From assembly GCA_010909165.1 (NCBI GenBank), contig VJWM01000314.1:19046-83045 (forward strand): a stretch of 64,000 nucleotides of DNA, in the 5' to 3' direction. Below the pieces are notes generated by a model that saw only the letters and a program-made list of their open reading frames with translations, searched no databases and had not been told where the DNA came from. The DNA comes from Anthoceros angustus. Lineage: Eukaryota > Streptophyta > Anthocerotopsida > Anthocerotales > Anthocerotaceae. Positions 10,902 through 21,197 of the stretch are shown in pieces; within the stretch, counting starts at the first letter, position 1; every line of letters begins with the position of its first letter. Position numbers and translations under genes: made by a program.

Positions 10902-11042
10902 ATGGTGGCGCCTACCATGGTGGTGCCCACCCCTTGGGTGGCGCCTACCATGGTGGTGGCGCCTACCTACCATGGTGGTGGCGCCTACCATGGTGGTGCC
11001 CACCCCTTGGGTGGCGCCTCCCTGGGGTAGTCAGCCGGGGTG
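10902..11042. repeat. Palindrome array, longest copy
   Basis: CTACCATGGTGG, CCACCC-CTT-GGGTGG and GGCGCC words alternate for about 140 bp. One minus-strand frame is rich in His and Arg (GGHHHGRRHHHGRR), the other in Gly, Thr and Val. Confidence 0.8.
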
Positions 11043-11990
11043 CCTCTCGTAGGCACAAAGGAGATGGTGGGGACTCCCCACTCTGGGGCATCACCCCTCC
11101 TGTGGTCCTTCTCTCATAGACCACCATTCGGCCTTCTTCGGCCTTCTTGCTCTTCTTCCCTTGCTCTGTGGGGAAAGGATTCCCACTCGGCAACTTTGTT
11201 GCCTCGAACCTTCTCCTCTTGCCTCTAGCATTTTGTGGAGTCGACCTCCCACCGTCTTCCAATGCAAAGGCAAAGGCCTTTCCAACCTCGGTGGAGATGG
11301 ATGACCTCAAAGGGATGCCATGCATCTTCAAGCTCCTTGCTTGTGAGAAGTCCCTCGGTTTCCCATAAATGCACCAAATAGGTGCTAAGATAGCAGCCTT
11401 GGCCTTCCTCATCCACGAATTTGGCTTGAGGAGCTTCTCGATGGTGGATGTAGGCCTCATACATGATAGTCCCCAATCGGCTTGGCTCCCATGGAAATCT
11501 TCCACAAAATTGGAGGAAGTTGGTCTTTGAAATAAGAGGTCGTTGGTAATTTACCAACTGCACAATCTTTGAAGAGCCTCCACTTGACTCCTTGATGCTC
11601 TCGGTCTTCCGCCATTCTTGGCGTGGGCCTTCACTCCTCCATCCATCATGTCGAGGAACTCCTGCGGGATGTCGGAGGCTGTCCTCTTCCTCCATTCGAG
11701 GAGAGCAATTCGAGCTCTCTTCCTCCGGTCTTCCATACACTGTCGAATACTTCTCACGGTCCAGCGGGATCCGTTCTAGCATTCCTTTCCGTGGCGGCGG
11801 CGCTTCCGATTGATGGAGGTTGATGTAACACTCCTCAATCAATTCCAAATTGGTGTAGGCCCATTGGCGGCCATACACCCATCCTAGTGGATGTTCTCCT
11901 CCTCGCCTTGAAAATCAACCAAATCTCGGGGTTGAGCTGCCCGGCAAAGCAAGTGAATTGGGGCATCACAAGTTCACCTCCCCACAGCGC
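11040..11990 (-). pseudogene. Env-position region, blocks B and C copy 2
   Basis: Block B (11,040-11,372) runs into block C (11,372-11,990). One minus-strand frame stays open from 11,878 to 11,225, the longest in this region. It reads through LELIEECYINLHQSEAPP, EFLDMMDGG-like and LHRGWKGLCLCIGRRWEVD segments, and could be close to the original frame. No family match is recognised. Confidence 0.45.
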
Positions 11991-12790
11991 TACCTTCTTT
12001 CTTTCCTTTCTCTCGCGAGGAGGCCCTTGCGGTGGCTCCTTCCCTTGCCTTTTCCTCGAGGCATGGCACCTTCCTTCTCCTCTTGCTCTAGCAAGGAAGG
12101 ATTACTTCCCAATTTTGTTGTGTGCTCAAGCTTCACTTCCAAACACTCCTTTTCTCGCGAGGAGCCCTTGCGGCTCCTTCCCTTGCCTTTCCAATTTGGC
12201 TGCCTTTTCCTCCTTCTCCCTTGATTTCTTCTCCTCCTCGCGAGGAGCCCTTGCGGCTCCTTCAATGTGTCTCTTCCTCTTCTACTCTCCTCTCTCCTTC
12301 ACCTTCTCGGCGCTCCAACTCGCTCTTGCTCTTCTCCTTCCCCTTCTTTTGCGCTCCTTCAATGTGTCTCTTCCTCCGGCCATGTCTTGAGCCTCCACTT
12401 GACTCCTTGATGCTCTCGGTCTTCCGCCTCCTCTTCCTCCATTCGACCCGTTCTTCTCCTCTTGCCTCTCTCGTAGGCACAAAGGAGATGGTGGGGACTC
12501 CCCACTCTCATCACCCCTCCTGTGGTCCTTCTCTCATAGACCACCATTCGGCCTTCTCGGCCGCTTCTTGCTCTTCTCCCTTGCTTGCTCACAGGAAGGA
12601 TTCCCACTCGGCAACTTGTTGCCTCGAACCTTCTCCTCTTGCTCTAGCATGCTTGTGGAGTCGACCTCCCACCGTCTTCCAATGCAAAGGCAAAGGCCTT
12701 TCCAACCTCTGGAGATGGATGACCTCAAAGGGATGCCATGCATCTTCAAGCTCCTTGCTTGTGAGAAGTCCCTCGGTTTCCCATAAATGC
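11985..12790 (-). pseudogene. Env-position region, basic low-complexity segment plus block B copy 3
   Basis: At 11,985-12,480 the minus-strand frames are rich in Glu, Arg, Lys and Gly, with repeated CTCGCGAGGAG words (an 8-nt palindrome CTCGCGAG). Block B then follows to 12,790. The basic, repeat-prone segment is the same kind of sequence in which the CTC microsatellites have grown in unit 2. Confidence 0.4.
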
Positions 12791-13410
12791 ACCAAATAGG
12801 TGCTAAGATAGCAGGGCCTTGGCCTTCCTCATCCACGAATTTGGCTTGAGGAGCTTCTCGATGGTGGATGTAGGCCTCATACATGATAGTCCCCAATCGG
12901 CTTGGCTCCCATGGAAATCTTCCACAAAATTGGAGGAAGTTGGTCTTTGAAATAAGAGTGCGTTGGTAATTTACCAACTGCACAATCTTTGCGAAGAGCC
13001 TCCACTTGACTCCTTGATGCTCTCGGTCTTCCAGCCATTCTTGGCGTGGGCTTCACTCCTCCATCCATCATGTCAAGGAACTCCTGCGGGATGTCGGAGG
13101 CTGTCCTCTTCCCCCATTCAACCTTTCGAGGAGAGCAATTCGAGCTCTCTTCCTCCGGTCTTCCATACACACTGTCGAATACTTCTCACGGTCCAGCGGG
13201 ATCCGTTCTAGCATTCCTTCCGTGGCGGCGGCTTCCGATTGATGGAGGTTGATGTAACACTCCTCAATCAATTCCAAATTGGTGTAGGCCCATTGGCGGC
13301 CATACACCCATCCTAGTTGGATGTTCTCCTCCTCGCCTTGAAAATCAACCAAATCTGGGGTTGAGCTGCCCGGCAAAGCAAGTGAATTGGGGCATCACAA
13401 GTTCACCTCC
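12790..13410 (-). pseudogene. Env-position region, block C copy 3
   Basis: A third full copy of block C. Compared with copies 1 and 2 it has TTTGCGAAGAG for TTTGAAGAG, CTTCCAGCC for CTTCCGCC and AAGAGTGCG for AAGAGGTCG. Differences are mostly 1-3 nt gains or losses near G/C runs, which break the frame at different points in each copy. Confidence 0.45.
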
Positions 13411-14112
13411 CTGGCCCAGCTCCACCTTTTCCTTTCCTCCTTCTCTCCTCGCGAGGAAGAGCCCTTGCGGCTCCTTCCCTTGCCTTTTCCACTCGAGGCA
13501 TGGCACCTTCCTTCTCCTCTTGCTCTAGCAAGAGGATTACTTCCCAATTTTGTTGTGTGCTCAAGCTTCACTTCCAAACACTCCTTCTTCTCCTTGATGC
13601 TCTCGGTCTTCCACTGAGCACAAGCACGTTAGCCACATCTTGAGCCTCCACTTGACTCCTTGATTTCTTCTCCCTTGATTTCTTCTCCTCCTCGCGAGGA
13701 GCCCTTGCGGCTCCTTCCCTTGATTTCTTCTCCTCCTTCTACTCTCACTCTCCTTCACCTTCTCCCTTGATTTCTTCTCGGCGCTCCATCCGCTCTCCCA
13801 CAGCGGAGATGGTGGCCTCGGCGCTCCTTCAATGTGTCTCTTCCTCCATTCGACCTTTCGAGGAGAGCAATTCGAGCTCTCTTCCTCCGGTCTTCCGCCT
13901 CCTCTTTCTCCTTTCCTCCTTCTCCTCCTCCGCCTTCCTCTCGCGAGGAGCCCTTGCGGCGGCGGCGATGGCGGCTTCTCCTTCCTTCTTTTGCGCTCCG
14001 GCTCGATCTCTTGGGAGTGAGTTCGCCTTAGCTCGAAGGAAGTTGGCGCCCCAAGCGCACTTTGCCCTTTGGATGGCGCCACTGGCGGCCACAACCCTAG
14101 ATTTTTCATCAT
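13410..14112 (-). pseudogene. Env-position region, N-terminal part
   Basis: The upstream end of the env-position frame on the minus strand. A frame open from 14,112 to 13,561 begins MMKNLGLWPPVAPSK and becomes a long Arg/Lys/Glu/Pro-rich stretch; another frame begins MAASGAIQRAKCAWGANFLR. Copies of this start occur at about 32,730, 40,010 and 43,100. A promoter-like AT-rich block lies just upstream (14,115-14,260). Whether this is a separately transcribed gene or the 5' end of another element is open. Confidence 0.4.
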
Positions 14113-14114
14113 TC

Positions 14115-14430
14115 CAAAATCCTAATCTATCTAAATACCTATTTTCCTACTCGCCTAATTAATCTCTTGCTAATTACTCTATATATTTATTCCCTATTGG
14201 TGAGCATATATAGTGGATATCCCCTCTATTCTAATTTCCTTTTAGCGAGATTTGTCGACCTACGGCGTGGTGTGGCGACCTACGGCGTGGTGTGGCGACC
14301 TACGGTGATGCCGACCTACCAACCTTTGGATGTTCTCCTCCTCGCGAGGAGCCCTTGCGGCTCCTTCAATGTGTCTCTTCCTCCATTCGACCCGTTCTTC
14401 TTCCTCTGGGATATCCTTTTGCCTTCCTAA
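14115..14430 (-). promoter_or_regulatory. AT-rich promoter-like block upstream of the env-position frame
   Basis: An AT-rich island in GC-rich surroundings. It contains TATATATTTATTCCC and GCATATATAGTGG, giving TATA-like words in both directions, then two or three copies of GGCGTGGTGTGGCGACCTAC. The block recurs at about 32,790, 33,520, 34,230, 40,090 and 43,180, each time between pol or similar sequence and the env-position frame. That fits an internal promoter or an LTR remnant. No transcription evidence can be seen in sequence. Confidence 0.4.
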
Positions 14431-14486
14431 CAATATCCTACAACTCCGACTTCAAGATTCTCGAAAATTTCTTGGCATGCTCCTCT

Positions 14487-15120
14487 TCAATCGTTCTTAG
14501 CCAAAAAAATCAAACTTGTTGTCTTGGCTCTTTTGGGCTGGTTGCCCAAACTTTTCGTTCCACATACTCCCCACCTCACTGTTTGCGTCCTGCAAACAGT
14601 ACTCAGTGAGGTACTTCTTGACCTTCCACCCATTGACTCGGTGATAATTCGCCCCCAATGCAGTTGCGGATCCATTCTCGTATCTGCGACCACCTCGTAA
14701 GGTCCCATCCATCTCTTAGCCTAAGCTTCCTGGAAAGTCTAGGTACCGACTATCATATAGAAGAACCAAATCCCGTCCACGATAGCCTCTTGCTTCCTCA
14801 ACCTCCCATCATGCCTTTTACGAGTTCACAGAATCCTGTTTCTTCTAAAGCATCCTCCCTCGTTCTTCCTGCTCTATGAATGATTCTAGTCTAACTACAC
14901 GGCTATCCTCTACGGTCATCGTTCATCCTCCATGATTACATGGGTAGGTACTTCAAATTCCACGGGCATCACGGTGACATGCCATATGTTAGATAATAAG
15001 GGTCTTTTGGTGGTTACCTTTTCCATGATCCTGTAAGCCCACAATGCGAATGCAACAGCATCCCAATCATACATGTGTGTCACAGTACCTTGGTGAGGAT
15101 TGTGCGAGCAACCCATTCGT
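14487..15120 (-). pseudogene. Gypsy integrase C-terminal region, unit 1
   Basis: The minus-strand frames contain WMGPYEVV-like and VNGWKVKKYLTEYC segments, typical of the C-terminal part of plant Ty3/gypsy integrases. Upstream (14,916-15,116) lies TPVMPVEFEVPT-like sequence, here VTVMPVEFEVPTHVIMEDER, the end of the integrase core. The parts fall in different frames because of indels. No chromodomain was recognised. A tail after the stop near 14,500 leads into the env-position region. Confidence 0.8.
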
Positions 15121-15620
15121 CTTCTCCGTTAATCCATTCGCCTTTGGGGTTGTAGGGGTCGTCTTCGATGCGAATGTTGAAGTAGGTGGTTAGGGACTCA
15201 ACGACCGAGTTGAGGAAATGTGTCCCCGGTGACCAACTCTAAAGGACATCCATACGGTTATGATGTTCTCGAATAGAAACTTGGCTCTGCGGTGCGTCGT
15301 CCTTCCTTGTTGCTTGACTTCCACCATCTTGTACAATAATCCGTAGCCACCAAAATGTCACTTCCTCGTCCATTGCGTTGGTGGTTTGATCGGCCCTACG
15401 AAATCGATTCCCCACTTCTCGAACGGTGCTAGCGGCAGGATGTAGGTAAGAGGCCATTGTGTCGACAACGTAGGCCGCCCAACCCTCTGACACGCATCAC
15501 ACCTCCGGGTGAACTCCCACACATCCTTTTGCATCGTAGCCCACCAAAACCCGGCATTCAAAATCTTCTTAACGGTCACCTGCACCGAATAGTGTCCACC
15601 TGCCTCTTCTGCATGCAACG
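15120..15620 (-). pseudogene. Gypsy integrase zinc finger and core, unit 1
   Basis: The frame open from 15,618 to 15,358 carries the HHCC zinc-binding domain (His2, His9, then CDAC near residues 40-43) and the start of the catalytic core with KWGIDFVGPIKP, which holds the first catalytic aspartate. Integrase inserts the cDNA into the genome. Downstream (15,239-15,360) the frame breaks, and the second aspartate region (normally ELVSDRGT-like) has lost its Asp through a small deletion, so this copy cannot encode an active enzyme. Confidence 0.88.
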
Positions 15621-16480
15621 CCTCCGTGACGAGTGCAGCCTCCTTAGCGAGACAGTCGGATCTTTCGTCGGCCCAAGTTTATGCAGGACACCTTCCTCAG
15701 ATGGGGTGCTTTATGGAAAGACCGCCCGTCCTTCCCTTGACAACCCATCGGCATGATGCCATGCTCCGAGAATTTCGTACTTCACGCTCAACAAATACCT
15801 CGGGCATGAACGCCCCTCGCGTCTAATCTTCTCCTTCCAGGTGTGCACGTCTCCTCCTCCTAGGACGTTCGTTAGTGGCTCCAGATGGCGTGTATCCATC
15901 CTCTGGCCCACGGCTTCCCCAATCCGGTTGTAAAGTTGTGCGCTCACCAAGCTGTCCTTCAAGCTTGTCATGGGATGCTCCTTCCTTCATTAACAGGTTG
16001 ATTTCGTCTGCCCCTGTCGGCCCAACTTCGTGTCTGGGTCCATCTCGTGCTCCCATGGCGACCTCCTCGACTTGTTGCACCTCCATGGTCGGATTTTGAG
16101 GATTGCCCACAGATCGCCAACTCCCCCTTTTGCAATTTTTCTTCAAGCTTGTCATGGGATGAAGCTCCTTCCTCGCCCTCTGGCGCACCCACCTCCTAGG
16201 CGTCTCCTCCTCCTAGGCGTCTCCTCCTCGCCTCATGGCGCACAGCCGACCTCGCCAAGTGGGGGCCTTCCTCGCTCAAAAGCGGTGCTCTCATGTCGTT
16301 TTGCTTCCTTGCCAACGTGTGGCCTCACTTGCAGCCCCTGACTGCTCACCCTTGAGGATTCAGCCTCCTCCTTGCAGCCCCTGCTCACCCTTGAGAATTC
16401 AGCCTCCTCCTTGCCCATGCTGGCGCCATCCTATCTCCTCGGTTCCAGTTGTCTGCTGCGCTTTTCACTGCGCTCCCTTC
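15620..16480 (-). pseudogene. Gypsy RNase H-integrase linker, unit 1
   Basis: Degenerate sequence between RNase H and the integrase zinc finger. Minus-strand frames show pieces such as GRPFHKAPHLRKVS-like and KAWSRTKTTS-like words but no catalytic motif. At 15,900-15,960 there is a stray copy of the RT-connection segment (AQLYNRIG..., normally at 16,970 and 18,045) and at 16,140-16,220 a repeated CTCCTCCTAGGCGT word. Both look like small rearrangements. Confidence 0.5.
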
Positions 16481-16487
16481 TTGCTCA

Positions 16488-17570
16488 TTTGGCCTCTGCG
16501 GGCAAGCTTGCTGATCAATTCTTAGGCCTTCGACAACATGCTCACCTCCTTCCCTTGACTTGGGTCATGGTAACCAACTCCTCGTCGAAATCGATCATCG
16601 TGGCTTCAAGTCGCTCTCCGGTTTCGGAGAAATGAAATCGGCATTCGATGTTGCTTCCTGGCCTGGTTTCTCGTCATAGTCAAACTCTTGCAGCGGTAAT
16701 ACCCATCGGCAATCCTTCACGACAAATCGGCTTGTTGACAAGATACTTCAGCAAAATGGTCAACATGAAGCGTAACCTTGCAAGCGGATAGTGTCTAAAC
16801 TTCTTACGAGTAAATGATACCAAGACCCTCCGCTCCGTGGTTGAGTAGTTCTTTTCGCATCCGTGAGTTGTCTACGCATAGAAAATCGGATGATCCGTTT
16901 CTTCTCATCTTTCGACTAAGGCGGTCCCAATGGCATAGCGGACACATCACGTATACATGAAGCGGCTTCCCCAATCCGGTTGTAAAGTTGTGCGCTCACC
17001 AAGCATCCTTCAAGCTGAAAAGCCTCTGCGTCGTCCATTCGAAGGTGTATCCTTTTTGGTTAATTGTGTCAACAAGGCGCCTTCTTGGCGAAATCCTTGA
17101 TGAACCTCCTGTAATACCCACTAGCCCTACAAAAGCTACTTTTGCCTTTGTGCGTCCATCTCGACTATCACGCTACCTTCTCTTTATCTACACCAATCCT
17201 CGTCTGAAACTCGATGTGCTAATAGAATGCCCTCGTCATGCCAAAATAACACTTCACGGATGAAGTTTCATGTTCGACTCTGCATTTAAAGCATTGCCTC
17301 AAATGGTCTAAATGCAGTTCCTTCTCCCAAATACGAAATCATCTAGGAATACCTCCATGAACTTCTCGGAAATCTCGGAATATCGCGTTCACCACTGGAA
17401 AGTGGCGGGGCATTACACAACCGAAGGGAGCTTGAATAGGCATAAGTTCCCCAATCCGTCGTGAGCGTTGTCTTTGTCTGATCCTCCTTGCGCCCATGCT
17501 GGCGCCATCCTATCTCCTCGGTTCCAGTTGTCCTGCTGCGGCTTTTCACTGCGCTCCCTTCTTCTTGATT
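16488..17570 (-). pseudogene. Gypsy RT palm/RNase H, tandem copy A
   Basis: Minus-strand RT and RNase H fragment. It covers the palm end (ATFQRVVNAIF-like, 17,343-17,460), the connection (17,000-17,200) and RNase H (16,630-16,900). It repeats 17,571-18,640 with small indels; the start words GCAAGCTTGCTGATCAATTC lie at 16,502 and 17,584. At about 17,480 the palm breaks off and jumps to the linker (GCCCATGCTGGCGCC), which is the duplication joint. Confidence 0.8.
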
Positions 17571-18640
17571 TGGCCCCTCTGCGGGCAAGCTTGCTGATCA
17601 ATTCTTAGGCCTTGACAACATGCTCACCTCCTTCCCCTTGACTTGGGTCATGGTAACCAACTCCTCGTCGAAATCGATCATCGTGGCTTCAAGTCGCTCT
17701 CCGGTTTCGGAGAAATGAAATCAGCATTCGATGTTGCTTCCACGGCCTGGTTTCTCGTCATAGTCAAACTCTTGCAGCGGTAATACCCATCGGCAATCCT
17801 TCGACAAATCGGCTTGTTGACAAGATACTTCAGCAAAATGATCGACATGGAGCGTAACCTTGCAGCGGATAGTGTCTAAACTTCTTACGAGTAAATGATA
17901 CCAAGACCCTCCGCTCCGTGGTTGAGTAGTTCTTTTCGCATCCGTGTGTCTACGCATAGAAAATCGGATGATCCGTTTCTTCTCATCTTTCGACTAAAGG
18001 CGGTCCCAATAGCATAGCGGACACATCCACGTATACATGAAGCGGCTTCCCCAATCCGGTTGTAAAGTTGGTGCGCTCACCAAGCTGTCCTTCAAGCTGA
18101 AAAGCCTCTGCGTGCGTCGTCCATTCGAAGGTGTATCCTTTTTGGTTAATTGTGTCAACAAGGCGCCTTCTTGGCGAAATCCTTGATGAACCTCTGTAAT
18201 ACCCACTAGCCCTACAAAAGCTACTTTTGCCTTACCGTGCGTCCATCTCGACTATCGCTACCTTCTCTTTATCTACACCAATCCTCGTCTGAAACTCGAT
18301 GTGCTAATAGAATGCCCTCCGTCATGCCAAAATAACACTTCCGGATGAAGTTTCATGTTCGACTCCTGCATTTAAAGCATTGCCTCAAATGGTCTAAATG
18401 CAAGTTCCTTCTCCCAAATACACGAAATCATCCGGAATACCTCCATGAACTTCTCGGAAATCTCGGAAGATCGCGTTCACCACTGGAAAGTGGCGGGGCA
18501 TTGCACAAGCGAAGGGAGCTTGAATAGCGTAAGTTCCCCAATCCGTGTGAGCGTTGTTTTGTCACGATCCTCCTTCCGAAATTTGATTGTACCGAATATC
18601 CATCCAAGCTGTACATCTCATGCCCGCTCATGTCAACACA
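17571..18640 (-). pseudogene. Gypsy RT palm/RNase H, tandem copy B
   Basis: The frame from 17,957 to 17,721 carries RNase H sequence (TLHVDHFAEVSCQQADL, then CRWVLPLQEFDYD). The palm follows at 18,345-18,631, where KLPFGLCNAPATF-like sequence can be traced across frames. The YxDD catalytic box at about 18,430-18,442 reads only as Asp-Asp-Phe because the preceding codons are damaged by a deletion. In gypsy elements RT copies the RNA template and RNase H removes it. This copy joins directly to the N-terminal RT part at 18,640. Confidence 0.85.
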
Positions 18641-18980
18641 CTGTCCATGAAAGGTAAAGGGTGATGATCCTTCTTCGTTGCTTCATTGAGTTTTGAAATC
18701 TTGACACACCGAACCTTTCCTGCTTCTTTGGTACAATCACGATGGGCGACCCACTCCTTTGGTGAGCCGGATAAATCACCCACCTCCAAGTATTGGTCGG
18801 TGATCCTTAACAACCATGGAATACTTGGGATTCGGCTGTATTGCTTGATCCTCGTCTTGCCCTCCTTCAAATCTATTCGATGTATTCCCGGTTCTTCCGG
18901 TATCCTGTCATGTCGTAATCTTGAAGGCAAACACATCGACATATTCTCTAAGGACCCTCTGAAACTCTTCTTTTCTATCG
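18628..18980 (-). pseudogene. Gypsy reverse transcriptase N-terminal part, unit 1
   Basis: The frame from 18,942 to 18,628 reads HRIDLKEGKTRIKQYSRIPS, then [20 protein letters not shown] and [19 protein letters not shown]. These are the fingers of a plant gypsy RT (usual RPYRxSP/VxQxL..GVIxPSxSPWAsPVVxVxKKdGxxRxCVDYRxLN pattern). Small deletions remove residues within the fingers, so the order is right but the protein would be inactive. Confidence 0.88.
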
Positions 18981-19457
18981 CCTAGGTACTTAGAAAATCT
19001 TGACTACCTTGCTAGGTTCTAACTCTAGGTCTTCTACCGCATCGGGATCTACATATGTTCCTCGGGTGCTGCCTATCTTGGTTCGGATCCCTCTTAGGAA
19101 AGTCTCGCTCATAAGCTGCCCTTCAAAAGGCTACTCCTTCTCTATGGGCCTCATCCTCGGACTCCTCTGACTTCCTCTATATGTAAGCAGGCATACACCA
19201 AAATCACTCTTTATTTGACCTCGTGAGGACCCCGATATGCTCGATCCTTTGCAGGAGCTTACCCCGTGCTACGAGGTGTACCGTCGGTGGGTTGCGGACT
19301 CCCCTCATAAGGAGCCTTACTCCATGACACAAAAGCAATCGCCGCAGTCCGTATCTCTTGGACTTGAAGGTGATGCCACTCGACCAAAATCAAAAACACG
19401 CGGTACCATACAACCAAGGCCTACCTATCAAAACCTTATAGCCTAAATCCGGCGCAT
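18980..19457 (-). pseudogene. Protease-RT linker, unit 1
   Basis: Sequence between the protease and RT of the gypsy polyprotein. It matches 46,560-47,070 of unit 2, including the word ACAAAAGCAATCG (in unit 2 ACAAAAGCGATCG). No catalytic motif is seen. The frames are broken. Confidence 0.55.
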
Positions 19458-19700
19458 CACAATGTAGGTAAGATGGAAGGTGAGTCCCAATTATAGTGGG
19501 CACGTCCTTGGCACCCCAGTGGCTTTCTCCTTGCAGTCGGCCATCCGTAAAAATACTCGGGCGGGTGAAACTCGGTGAACCCGAGTTGATGAGCCGTCTC
19601 CTCCGTCATCAAGTTGACTCGATCCGAATCTAATGGCACGTCGGGCACCAAACACCCGCAATCTCAACCTCAATCTCGGGTGCCCCAAATCAATGAGTTC
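19457..19700 (-). pseudogene. Gypsy retropepsin (protease), unit 1
   Basis: The frame 19,651-19,457 reads VPLDSDRVNLMTEETAHQLG, then FTEFHPPEYFYGWPTA. This matches the flap-proximal part of plant gypsy proteases, where a DSGS-type active site is followed by VNLM. Here the site reads Asp-Ser-Asp, so the catalytic loop is damaged. Further down, IGRPWL-like sequence (about 19,430) fits the end of the domain. Confidence 0.75.
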
Positions 19701-20600
19701 GACCACATTTACCTCCGCCGCTTTCTCCCTCCTCGCTTGAGATTCCCGATCGCCTCCTTCACAATTTTGCGGGATCTCGGACTCACATAGCAAGCATCTC
19801 AGGCCCGACCACAAATTCGCGGTCAAGTAATGCGTCGTGGCGGAGATTTTATCGACAAGGTTTCCTCCCGCTTGCAGCCACAGCTGGTCGACTCCGACCT
19901 TATTGGTAAAGTTCGATTCCATGATCCTCCTATCGGTGGGACCCATACCGTGGATCACGATTCAGCTCTGCGACCCTGCTTCCGTGTCGGGTGAGCTGTT
20001 TAATTCATCTTCCAGCATTGCCGCTACTTCTCGACTAATGTCGGGAGGAAACGCGGTTCGTTCCTCCCCCTCCTTTGGTCCTTCGTTGCCTCGTTGAGTA
20101 GTGTCACTCGCGTCACCCGTGGTGCCGGACTGGGGTAGTCTGCCTTCCTGCTTGGACTGGACGGTCTTGTTCCTGCTCCTCTTCGTGCGCGCGCGTCTCC
20201 GGAGGCCATGGTGAGTCATCCCTCACCTTCCTCCGTTCCTTCCTCATCGCCGTTTTCCGATCGTCCTTTCTCGCGGCCCGACACGGTGGTTACCACGGCC
20301 ACCATCAACCTTTCATCCGCTCATCTCTCCTCGTATCCTTCCTCCACGATCACGTCCTGGATCCCTCGAGGGAATCATACTCCGCTTCCACCTTCAACAG
20401 GTGTTGTGGTCACGGTAATTGCGGTTTCAGAGTTGGGTCGTGCCTCTTCGCTGCTCGTAAACGACTCTGGTCGTGGTGTCACTCGCGTCACCCGTGCATC
20501 ACAGGGTCCCCATTTTATGTCCCAATTCCTTACATACACAGCAAAGGGTACATAACCTACTTGCTTCCGTGGTTACGGGCATTCGTTGAGTAGTGTCACG
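19700..20600 (-). pseudogene. Gag-protease spacer, unit 1
   Basis: Frames from 19,958 and 20,219 contain SNFTNKVGVDQLWLQAGGNL, a Lys/Glu-rich segment and an acidic end (VAAMLEDELNSSPDTE). The order matches a gypsy gag-pro junction. A second copy with many indels lies at 47,290-48,200 in unit 2. No domain beyond the polyprotein spacer is recognised. Confidence 0.6.
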
Positions 20601-20611
20601 GGGCTCCGCAA

Positions 20612-21133
20612 TTATAACACCCACTGTGGAATTGCCATCGGTGATGGATCGGTCTCCATTGTCCGGCGATGTCGGACGTGAGCCATACCTTGAGGGTTCT
20701 CAACTTGCCAAGTGTGGTGTGCGTCGGTTGGTAAGTCGCTCTCATTGATTGAGGTGGTGACTTCCGGTGACCGCTTGCACAATGCGCCTCGTCCACGTAC
20801 CAATAATCTCGGCATAACGGTTTCCACATGATTTACGCGTGTCGCGGTGCGAATACATTCTCGGTTGGTGTGTCCCGTTTGATGACAGATTGAGCAATAC
20901 ACCAACTGTCTCGCCGGTGAGGGAGATCTTCGTGGAGCTTGATTCTTCACCGCTTTGACCTCTAACTCGGTCAACCTCTTGGTCAAAGCCTCCACTTGTC
21001 CAGCAATCCCTCCTCCTGCTGCAGACGTTTCTCCCTTCTCCATCCGACGGACCGTCTTCCCTTTCCTCTCCTTCTCCAATGCGCGTTCCGCCTCCTCTTG
21101 TCGTTTTTTGACCTTCTCCAGGTCCTTCCTCAT
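20612..21133 (-). pseudogene. gag: Gypsy gag C-terminal part: coiled coil and CCHC zinc knuckle
   Basis: An open frame of 173 codons starting at an ATG (21,133). Residues 1-65 are Lys/Glu/Arg-rich with heptad-like character (LEKVKKRQEEAERALEKE), then a Ser/Pro/Arg linker. CSICHQTGHTNREC at residues 80-93 (20,855-20,896) is a complete CX2CX4HX4C zinc knuckle for RNA packaging. This is one of the best-preserved pieces of unit 1. Unit 2 has the same region at 48,315-48,537, with the last Cys changed. Confidence 0.85.
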
Positions 21134-21197
21134 TCGTCGTTCGTAGGCCTTCTCCGATTCCTCATCCGATGTGGAGCCTTCCTGAGTTCCGCTGTCC

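Noticed and set aside
14060-14095. TGGCGCC word near 14,080 (minus strand) as a second primer-binding site
   Set aside because: It continues CATCCAAAGG and does not match the primer site at 26,029. The word lies inside the env-position frame start and no LTR end abuts it.
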